From NCBI GenBank assembly GCA_035079385.1, contig JAVHKY010000069.1, positions 1 to 64,000 of the forward strand: a stretch of 64,000 nucleotides of DNA, in the 5' to 3' direction. This DNA comes from Aspidiotus rigidus (Eukaryota; Arthropoda; Insecta; Hemiptera; Diaspididae). The notes beneath the pieces are model-generated. The model made no database searches. It was not told the origin of the DNA and saw nothing but the letters and a program-made list of their open reading frames with translations. A program made the position numbers and the translations under genes. Positions 54,601 through 64,000 of the stretch are shown here, one piece after another (the first letter of the stretch is position 1; every line of letters begins with the position of its first letter).

Positions 54601-57071
54601 AAATTTAACGCAGATTACGAATTTCATATCCTTTCGGCTGAAAAACTTGACCACAAATCACAATTTCGAAAATTCGAAATTATTGCTCTCTGTGAAAACT
54701 GAATTTTCACCAGAAAAAAATCTCCGGCGACTAAAAATTGTACCCAATAGTCCTATCCTAACCGAAATTTAACGCAGATTACGAATTTCATATCCTTTCG
54801 GCTGAAAAACTTGACCACAAATCACAATTTCGAAAATTCGAAATTATTGCCCTCTGTGAAAACTGAATTTTCACCAGAAAAAAATCTCCGGCGACTAAAA
54901 ATTGTACCCAATAGTCCTATCCTAACCGAAATTTAACGCAGATTACAAATTTCATATCCTTTCGGCTGAAAAACTTGGACACAAATCACAATTTCGAAAA
55001 ATCGAAATTATTGCCCTCTGTGAAAACTGAATTTTCACCAGAAAAAAATCTCCGGCGACTAAAAATTGTACCCAATAGTCCTATCCTAACCGAAATTTAA
55101 CGCAGATTACGAATTTCATATCCTTTCGGCTGAAAAACTTGACCACAAATCACAATTTCGAAAATTCGAAATTATTGCCCTCTGTGAAAACTGAATTTTC
55201 ACCAGAAAAAAATCTCCGGCGACTAAAAATTGTATCCAATAGTCCTATCCTAACCGAAATTTAACGCGGATTACGAATTTCATATCCTTTCGGCTGAAAA
55301 ACTTGACCACAAATCACAATTTCGAAAATTCGAAATTATTGCCCTCTGTGAAAACTGAATTTTCACCAGAAAAAAATCTCCGGCGACTAAAAATTGTACC
55401 CAATAGTCCTATCCTAACCGAAATTTAACGCAGATTACGAATTTCATATCCTTTCGGCTGAAAAACTTGACCACAAATCACAATTTCGAAAATTCGAAAT
55501 TATTGCCCTCTGTGAAAACTGAATTTTCACCAGAAAAAAATCTCCGGCGACTAAAAATTGTACCCAATAGTCCTATCCTAACCGAAATTTAACGCAGATT
55601 ACGAATTTCATATCCTTTCGGCTGAAAAACTTGACCACAAATCACAATTTCGAAAATTCGAAATTATTGCCCTCTGTGAAAACTGAATTTTCACCAGAAA
55701 AAAATCTCCGGCGACTAAAAATTGTACCCAATAGTCCTATCCTAACCGAAATTTAACGCAGATTACGAATTTCGTATCCTTTCGGCTGAAAAACTTGACC
55801 ACAAATCACAATTTCGAAAATTCGAAATTATTGCCCTCTGTGAAAACTGAATTTTCACCAGAAAAAAATCTCCGGCGACTAAAAATTGTACCCAATAGTC
55901 CTATCCTAACCGAAATTTAACGCAGATTACGAATTTCATATCCTTTCGGCTGAAAAACTTGACCACAAATCACAATTTCGAAAATTCGAAATTATTGCCC
56001 TCTGTGAAAACTGAATTTTCACCAGAAAAAAATCTCCGGCGACTAAAAATTGTACCCAATAGTCCTATCCTAACCGAAATTTAACGCAGATTACGAATTT
56101 CATATCCTTTCGGCTGAAAAACTTGACCACAAATCACAATTTCGAAAATTCGAAATTATTGCCCTCTGTGAAAACTGAATTTTCACCAGAAAAAAATCTC
56201 CGGCGACTAAAAATTGTATCCAATAGTCCTATCCTAACCGAAATTTAACGCGGATTACGAATTTCATATCCTTTCGGCTGAAAAACTTGACCACAAATCA
56301 CAATTTCGAAAATTCGAAATTATTGCCCTCTGTGAAAACTGAATTTTCACCAGAAAAAAATCTCCGGCGACTAAAAATTGTACCCAATAGTCCTATCCTA
56401 ACCGAAATTTAACGCAGATTACGAATTTCATATCCTTTCGGCTGAAAAACTTGACCACAAATCACAATTTCGAAAATTCGAAATTATTGCCCTCTGTGAA
56501 AACTGAATTTTCACCAGAAAAAAATCTCCGGCGACTAAAAATTGTACCCAATAGTCCTATCCTAACCGAAATTTAACGCAGATTACGAATTTCATATCCT
56601 TTCGGCTGAAAAACTTGACCACAAATCACAATTTCGAAAATTCGAAATTATTGCCCTCTGTGAAAACTGAATTTTCACCAGAAAAAAATCTCCGGCGACT
56701 AAAAATTGTACCCAATAGTCCTATCCTAACCGAAATTTAACGCAGATTACGAATTTCATATCCTTTCGGCTGAAAAACTTGACCACAAATCACAATTTCG
56801 AAAATTCGAAATTATTGCCCTCTGTGAAAACTGAATTTTCACCAGAAAAAAATCTCCGGCGACTAAAAATTGTACCCAATAGTCCTATCCTAACCGAAAT
56901 TTAACGCAGATTACGAATTTCATATCCTTTCGGCTGAAAAACTTGACCACAAATCACAATTTCGAAAATTCGAAATTATTGCCCTCTGTGAAAACTGAAT
57001 TTTCACCAGAAAAAAATCTCCGGCGACTAAAAATTGTACCCAATAGTCCTATCCTAACCGAAATTTAACGC
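51660..57071. repeat. Zone E: plain monomers with A8/GG39 and T132/G1 variants
   Basis: Thirty-three monomers, all 164 bp. A monomer with A8 (ATTACAAATT), G39/A40 (CTTGGACAC) and A62 occurs at 51824, 53300 and 54940. Each is followed by T132 (GTATCC) and then a G1 monomer. A fourth T132-G1 pair (56088-56415) lacks the A8 member. A single insert of zone D type (G44/G61/G89, T7, T76, T76) lies at 54120-54775. One private change, G15 (TTCGTATCC), is at 55760. Confidence 0.87.
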
Positions 57072-58383
57072 AGATTACGAATTTCATATCCTTTCGGCTG
57101 AAAAACTTGACCACGAATCACAATTTCGAAAGTTCGAAATTATTGCCCTCTGTGAAAACGGAATTTTCACCAGAAAAAAATCTCCGGCGACTAAAAATTG
57201 TACCCAATAGTCCTATCCTAACCGAAATTTAACGCAGATTACGAATTTCATATCCTTTTGGCTGACAAACTTGACCACAAATCACAATTTCGAAAACTTG
57301 AAATTATTGCCCTCTGTGAAAACTGAATTTTCACCAGAAAAAAATCTCCGGCGACTAAAAATTGTACCCAATAGTCCTATCCTAACCGCAATTTAACGCA
57401 GATTACGAATTTCATATCCTTTCGGCTGAAAACCTTGACCACAAATCACAATTTCGAAAATTCGAAAATATTGCCCTCTGTGAAAACTGAATTTTCACCA
57501 GAAAAATATCTCGGGCGACTCAAAATTGTACCCAATAGTCCTATCCTATTCGAAATGTAACGCAGATTACGAATTTCATATCCTTTTGGCTGAAAAACTT
57601 GACCACGAATCACAATTTCGAAAATTCGAAATTATTGCCCTCCGTGAAAACTGAATTTTCACCAGAAAAAAATCTCCGGCGACTAAAAATTGTACCCAAT
57701 AGTCCTATCCTAACCGAAATTTAACGCAGATTACGAATTTCATATTTTTTTGGCTGAAAACCTTGACCACAAATCACAATTTCGAAAATTCGAAATTATT
57801 GCCCTCTGTGAAAACGGAATTTTCACCAGAAAAAAATCTCCGGCGACTAATAATTGTACCCAATAGTCCTATCCTAACCGAAATTTAACGCAGATTACGA
57901 ATTTCATATCTTTTCGGCTGAAAAACTCGACCACAAATCACAATTTCGAAAATTCGAAATTATTGCCCTCTGTGAAAACTGAATTTTCACCAGAAAAAAA
58001 TCTCCGGCGACTAAAAATTGTACCCAATAGTCCTATCCTAACCGAAATTTAACGCAGATTACGAATTTCATATCCTTTCGGCTGAAAAACTTGACCACGA
58101 ATCACAATTTCGAAAGTTCGAAATTATTGCCCTCTGTGAAAACGGAATTTTCACCAGAAAAAAATCTCCGGCGGCTAAAAATTGTACCGGATAGTCCTAT
58201 CCTAACCGAAATTTAACGCAGATTACGAATTTCATATTTTTTTGGCTGAAAACCTTGACCACAAATCACAATTCCGAAAATTCGAAATTATTGCCCTCTG
58301 TGAAAACTGAATTTTCACCAGAAAAAAATCTCCGGCGACTAAAAATTGTACCCAATAGTCCTATCCTAACCGAAATTTAACGC
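57072..58383. repeat. Zone F: cluster of divergent monomers
   Basis: Eight monomers with many private substitutions. The one at 57236 has GGCTGACAAAC and AAAACTTG. The one at 57400 has T108, CTCGGGCGACTCAAAA and CCTATTCGAAATGTAACG. Those at 57564 (CTCCGTG), 57728 (CTAATAATT), 57892 (TATCTTTTCGG, ACTCGACC) and 58056 (GGCGGCTAA, ACCGGATAG) also carry changes I see at most once or twice elsewhere. Spacing stays at 164 bp throughout. Confidence 0.85.
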
Positions 58384-58547
58384 AGATTACGAATTTCATA
58401 TCCTTTCGGCTGAAAAACTTGACCACAAATCACAATTTCGAAAATTCGAAATTATTGCTCTCTGTGAAAACTGAATTTTCACCAGAAAAAAATCTCCGGC
58501 GACTAAAAATTGTACCCAATAGTCCTATCCTAACCGAAATTTAACGC

Positions 58548-60515
58548 AGATTACGAATTTCATATCCTTTCGGCTGAAAAACTTGACCACAAATCACAAT
58601 TTCGAAAATTCGAAATTATTGCTCTCTGTGAAAACTGAATTTTCACCAGAAAAAAATCTCCGGCGACTAAAAATTGTACCCAATAGTCCTATCCTAACCG
58701 AAATTTAACGCAGATTACGAATTTCATATCCTTTCGGCTGAAAAACTTGACCACGAATCACAATTTCGAAAGTTCGAAATTATTGCCCTCTGTGAAAACG
58801 GAATTTTCACCAGAAAAAAATCTCCGGCGACTAAAAATTGTACCCAATAGTCCTATCCTAACCGAAATTTAACGCAGATTACGAATTTCATATTTTTTTG
58901 GCTGAAAACCTTGACCACAAATCACAATTCCGAAAATTCGAAATTATTGCCCTCTGTGAAAACTGAATTTTCACCAGTAAAAAATCTCCGGCGACTAAAA
59001 ATTGTACCCAATAGTCCTATCCTAACCGAAATTTAACGCAGATTACGAATTTCATATCCTTTCGGCTGAAAAACTTGACCACAAATCACAATTCCGAAAA
59101 TTCGAAATTATTGCCCTCTGTGAAAACTGAATTTTCACCAGAAAAAAATCTCCGGCGACTAAAAATTGTACCCAATAGTCCTATCCTAACCGAAATTTAA
59201 CGCAGATTACAAATTTCATATCCTTTCGGCTGAAAAACTTGGACACAAATCACAATTTCGAAAATTCGAAATTATTGCCCTCTGTGAAAACTGAATTTTC
59301 ACCAGAAAAAAATCTCCGGCGACTAAAAATTGTACCCAATAGTCCTATCCTAACCGAAATTTAACGCAGATTACGAATTTCATATCCTTTCGGCTGAAAA
59401 ACTTGACCACAAATCACAATTTCGAAAACTCGAAATTATTGCCCTCTGTGAAAACTGAATTTTCACCAGAAAAAAATCTCCGGCGACTAAAAATTGTACC
59501 CAATAGTCCTATCCTAACCGAAATTTAACGCAGATTACGAATTTCATATCCTTTCGGCTGAAAAACTTGACCACAAATCACAATTTCGAAAATTCGAAAT
59601 TATTGCCCTCTGTGAAAACTGAATTTTCACCAGAAAAAAATCTCCGGCGACTAAATATTGTATCCAATAGTCCTATCCTAACCGAAATTTAACGCGGATT
59701 ACGAATTTCATATCCTTTCGGCTGAAAAACTTGACCACAAATCACAATTTCGAAAATTCGAAATTATTGCCCTCTGTGAAAACTGAATTTTCACCAGAAA
59801 AAAATCTCCGGCGACTAAAAATTGTACCCAATAGTCCTATCCTAACCGAAATTTAACGCAGATTACGAATTTCATATCCTTTCGGCTGAAAAACTTGACC
59901 ACAAATCACAATTTCGAAAATTCGAAATTATTGCCCTCTGTGAAAACTGAATTTTCACCAGAAAAAGATCTCCGGCGACTAAAAATTGTACCCAATAGTC
60001 CTATCCTAACCGAAATTTAACGCAGATTACGAATTTCATATCCTTTCGGCTGAAAAACTTGACCACAAATCAGAATTCCGAAAATTCGAAATTATTGCCC
60101 TCTGTGAAAACTGAATTTTCACCAGAAAAAAATCTCCGGCGACTAAAAATTGTACCCAATAGTCCTATCCTAACCGAAATTTAACGCAGATTACAAATTT
60201 CATATCCTTTCGGCTGAAAAACTTGGACACAAATCACAATTTCGAAAATTCGAAATTATTGCCCTCTGTGAAAACTGAATTTTCACCAGAAAAAAATCTC
60301 CGGCGACTAAAAATTGTACCCAATAGTCCTATCCTAACCGAAATTTAACGCAGATTACGAATTTCATATCCTTTCGGCTGAAAAACTTGACCACAAATCA
60401 CAATTTCGAAAATTCGAAATTATTGCCCTCTGTGAAAACTGAATTTTCACCAGAAAAAAATCTCCGGCGACTAAAAATTGTACCCAATAGTCCTATCCTA
60501 ACCGAAATTTAACGC
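58548..60515. repeat. 12-monomer duplicated block, copy 1
   Basis: Order: T76; G44/G61/G89; T7/T103; C55; A8/GG39; C62; T125/T132; G1; G108; G50/C55; A8/GG39; plain. It spans 1968 bp. Confidence 0.88.
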
Positions 60516-61663
60516 AGATTACGAATTTCATATCCTTTCGGCTGAAAAACTTGGACACAAATCACAATTTCGAAAATTCGAAATTATTGCCCTCTGTGAA
60601 AACTGAATTTTCACCAGAAAAAAATCTCCGGCGACTAAAAATTGTACCCAATAGTCCTATCCTAACCGAAATTTAACGCAGATTACGAATTTCATATCCT
60701 TTCGGCTGAAAAACTTGACCACAAATCACAATTTCGAAAATTCGAAATTATTGCCCTCTGTGAAAACTGAATTTTCACCAGAAAAAAATCTCCGGCGACT
60801 AAAAATTGTACCCAATAGTCCTATCCTAACCGAAATTTAACGCAGATTACGAATTTCATATCCTTTCGGCTGAAAAACTTGGACACAAATCACAATTTCG
60901 AAAATTCGAAATTATTGCCCTCTGTGAAAACTGAATTTTCACCAGAAAAAAATCTCCGGCGACTAAAAATTGTACCCAATAGTCCTATCCTAACCGAAAT
61001 TTAACGCAGATTACGAATTTCATATCCTTTCGGCTGAAAAACTTGACCACAAATCACAATTTCGAAAATTCGAAATTATTGCCCTCTGTGAAAACTGAAT
61101 TTTCACCAGAAAAAAATCTCCGGCGACTAAAAATTGTACCCAATAGTCCTATCCTAACCGAAATTTAACGCAGATTACGAATTTCATATCCTTTCGGCTG
61201 AAAAACTTGACCACAAATCACAATTTCGAAAATTCGAAATTATTGCCCTCTGTGAAAACTGAATTTTCACCAGAAAAAGATCTCCGGCGACTAAAAATTG
61301 TACCCAATAGTCCTATCCTAACCGAAATTTAACGCAGATTACGAATTTCATATCCTTTCGGCTGAAAAACTTGACCACAAATCAGAATTCCGAAAATTCG
61401 AAATTATTGCCCTCTGTGAAAACTGAATTTTCACCAGAAAAAAATCTCCGGCGACTAAAAATTGTACCCAATAGTCCTATCCTAACCGAAATTTAACGCA
61501 GATTACGAATTTCATATCCTTTCGGCTGAAAAACTTGGACACAAATCACAATTTCGAAAAATCGAAATTATTGCCCTCTGTGAAAACTGAATTTTCACCA
61601 GAAAAAAATCTCCGGCGACTAAAAATTGTACCCAATAGTCCTATCCTAACCGAAATTTAACGC

Positions 61664-61826
61664 AGATTACGAATTTCATATCCTTTCGGCTGAAAAACTT
61701 GACCACAAATCACAATTTCGAAAATTTGAAATTATTGCCCTCTGTGAAAACTGAATTTTCACCAGAAAAAAATCTCCGGCGACTAAAAATTGTACCCAAT
61801 AGTCCTACCTAACCGAAATTTAACGC
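61664..61826. repeat. 163-bp monomer (-1 bp), second copy
   Basis: Carries the same one-base loss (CCTACCTAACC) and the same T64 as the monomer at 45593, 16,071 bp away, and is likewise followed by a T76 monomer. Confidence 0.95.
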
Positions 61827-63794
61827 AGATTACGAATTTCATATCCTTTCGGCTGAAAAACTTGACCACAAATCACAATTTCGAAAATTCGAAATTATTG
61901 CTCTCTGTGAAAACTGAATTTTCACCAGAAAAAAATCTCCGGCGACTAAAAATTGTACCCAATAGTCCTATCCTAACCGAAATTTAACGCAGATTACGAA
62001 TTTCATATCCTTTCGGCTGAAAAACTTGACCACGAATCACAATTTCGAAAGTTCGAAATTATTGCCCTCTGTGAAAACGGAATTTTCACCAGAAAAAAAT
62101 CTCCGGCGACTAAAAATTGTACCCAATAGTCCTATCCTAACCGAAATTTAACGCAGATTACGAATTTCATATTTTTTTGGCTGAAAACCTTGACCACAAA
62201 TCACAATTCCGAAAATTCGAAATTATTGCCCTCTGTGAAAACTGAATTTTCACCAGTAAAAAATCTCCGGCGACTAAAAATTGTACCCAATAGTCCTATC
62301 CTAACCGAAATTTAACGCAGATTACGAATTTCATATCCTTTCGGCTGAAAAACTTGACCACAAATCACAATTCCGAAAATTCGAAATTATTGCCCTCTGT
62401 GAAAACTGAATTTTCACCAGAAAAAAATCTCCGGCGACTAAAAATTGTACCCAATAGTCCTATCCTAACCGAAATTTAACGCAGATTACAAATTTCATAT
62501 CCTTTCGGCTGAAAAACTTGGACACAAATCACAATTTCGAAAATTCGAAATTATTGCCCTCTGTGAAAACTGAATTTTCACCAGAAAAAAATCTCCGGCG
62601 ACTAAAAATTGTACCCAATAGTCCTATCCTAACCGAAATTTAACGCAGATTACGAATTTCATATCCTTTCGGCTGAAAAACTTGACCACAAATCACAATT
62701 TCGAAAATTCGAAATTATTGCCCTCTGTGAAAACTGAATTTTCACCAGAAAAAAATCTCCGGCGACTAAAAATTGTACCCAATAGTCCTATCCTAACCGA
62801 AATTTAACGCAGATTACGAATTTCATATCCTTTCGGCTGAAAAACTTGACCACAAATCACAATTTCGAAAATTCGAAATTATTGCCCTCTGTGAAAACAG
62901 AATTTTCACCAGAAAAAAATCTCCGGCGACTAAATATTGTATCCAATAGTCCTATCCTAACCGAAATTTAACGCGGATTACGAATTTCATATCCTTTCGG
63001 CTGAAAAACTTGACCACAAATCACAATTTCGAAAATTCGAAATTATTGCCCTCTGTGAAAACTGAATTTTCACCAGAAAAAAATCTCCGGCGACTAAAAA
63101 TTGTACCCAATAGTCCTATCCTAACCGAAATTTAACGCAGATTACGAATTTCATATCCTTTCGGCTGAAAAACTTGACCACAAATCACAATTTCGAAAAT
63201 TCGAAATTATTGCCCTCTGTGAAAACTGAATTTTCACCAGAAAAAGATCTCCGGCGACTAAAAATTGTACCCAATAGTCCTATCCTAACCGAAATTTAAC
63301 GCAGATTACGAATTTCATATCCTTTCGGCTGAAAAACTTGACCACAAATCAGAATTCCGAAAATTCGAAATTATTGCCCTCTGTGAAAACTGAATTTTCA
63401 CCAGAAAAAAATCTCCGGCGACTAAAAATTGTACCCAATAGTCCTATCCTAACCGAAATTTAACGCAGATTACAAATTTCATATCCTTTCGGCTGAAAAA
63501 CTTGGACACAAATCACAATTTCGAAAATTCGAAATTATTGCCCTCTGTGAAAACTGAATTTTCACCAGAAAAAAATCTCCGGCGACTAAAAATTGTACCC
63601 AATAGTCCTATCCTAACCGAAATTTAACGCAGATTACGAATTTCATATCCTTTCGGCTGAAAAACTTGACCACAAATCACAATTTCGAAAATTCGAAATT
63701 ATTGCCCTCTGTGAAAACTGAATTTTCACCAGAAAAAAATCTCCGGCGACTAAAAATTGTACCCAATAGTCCTATCCTAACCGAAATTTAACGC
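61827..63794. repeat. 12-monomer duplicated block, copy 2
   Basis: Repeats the marks of 58548-60515 at an offset of 3279 bp (20 x 164 - 1; the intervening -1 monomer accounts for the missing base). The C62 of the sixth monomer is absent and the seventh has a private A89 (AACAGAA). Confidence 0.88.
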
Positions 63795-64000
63795 AGATTA
63801 CGAATTTCATATCCTTTCGGCTGAAAGACTTGACCACAAATCACAATTTCGAAAATTCGAAATTATTGCCCTCTGTGAAAACTGAATTTTCACCAGAAAA
63901 AAATCTCCGGCGACTAAAAATTGTACCCAATAGTCCTATCCTAACCGAAATTTAACGCAGATTACGAATTTCATATCCTTTCGGCTGAAAAACTTGACCA

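Larger units (their letters stand above)
1..64000. repeat. 164-bp satellite DNA array filling the window
   Basis: The sequence AGATTACGAATTTC recurs every 164 bp from base 1 to base 63959 with no gap, inversion or foreign insertion. I traced 390 complete monomers plus a 42-bp partial one. Most monomers match the consensus exactly or differ by one to six bases. The period lies near nucleosome-plus-short-linker length, as in many centromeric and heterochromatic satellites. Both window edges cut the array, so its true length is greater. The large uniform array and the higher-order repeats argue for a eukaryotic chromosome; centromeric location is inference. I cannot match the monomer to a named family. 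Confidence 0.99.
58384..64000. repeat. Zone G: mixed family with a duplicated 12-monomer block
   Basis: Combines zone D pairs (58712-59039, 61991-62318) with A8/GG39 monomers, T132/T125 and G1 monomers, G108 monomers (59860, 61172, 63139) and G50/C55 monomers (60024, 61336, 63303). Plain and GG39 monomers alternate from 60352 to 61171. The final 42 bp are a partial monomer cut by the window edge. Confidence 0.86.

Noticed and set aside
1..64000. CRISPR-like array of direct repeats
   Set aside because: There are no unique spacers: the full 164-bp period is repeated, and no cas genes or leader are present.
1..64000. Ribosomal intergenic-spacer subrepeats
   Set aside because: No rRNA gene or spacer promoter appears anywhere in 64 kb, and the array is far longer than usual spacer subrepeats.
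1..64000. Promoters, tRNA genes or transposon ends within the monomer
   Set aside because: I found no convincing TATA box, tRNA A/B box pair, terminal inverted repeats or target-site duplications. The inverted repeats seen are short and internal to each monomer.

Overview
The whole 64 kb window is one uninterrupted satellite-DNA array. A 164-bp monomer is repeated head to tail, always in the same orientation. There are 390 complete monomers (the first starts at base 1, the last ends at 63958) and a 42-bp partial monomer at 63959-64000. Summing the monomer-length changes I found (five +2, five +1, one -15 and two -1) gives a net -2, which places the last complete monomer exactly where it is observed. 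I found no gene, RNA gene, transposon, inversion or unrelated spacer.

An array of this size with a near-nucleosomal period and nested higher-order repeats points to eukaryotic heterochromatin: a centromere, pericentromere, subtelomere or chromosomal knob. The monomer is about 35% G+C, C-rich on the plus strand (38 C, 20 G) and carries 8 CpG. I do not recognise the family and cannot name the species. A plant or an invertebrate is plausible, but that is only a guess.

Layout, read from diagnostic substitutions (monomer position 1 is the first base of AGATTACG). Zone A (1-17056): mostly consensus monomers with scattered variants, including a marker trimer found five times. Zone B (17057-35270): large tandem duplications of about 3.3 and 5.1 kb, with linked +2-bp and GTAGG variants. 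Zone C (35271-45264): a 9-monomer unit of 1477 bp nested with an 8-monomer block, ending at the only deleted monomer. Zone D (45265-51659): 4- to 6-monomer units built on a T7-tract variant, the clearest being a 984-bp six-mer. Zone E (51660-57071): mainly consensus monomers with an A8/GG39 variant and a T132 variant. Zone F (57072-58383): a small cluster of unusually divergent monomers. Zone G (58384-64000): a 12-monomer block duplicated 3279 bp apart.

The notable structure is therefore in the repeat itself: two dyad symmetries inside each monomer, a possible ancestral 82-bp half-unit, an apparent excess of CpG, a mosaic of locally homogenised variant families, and a three-monomer patch replaced inside an otherwise intact 5.1-kb duplication. 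Short open frames occur but are by-products of single substitutions or indels and are not annotated as genes.
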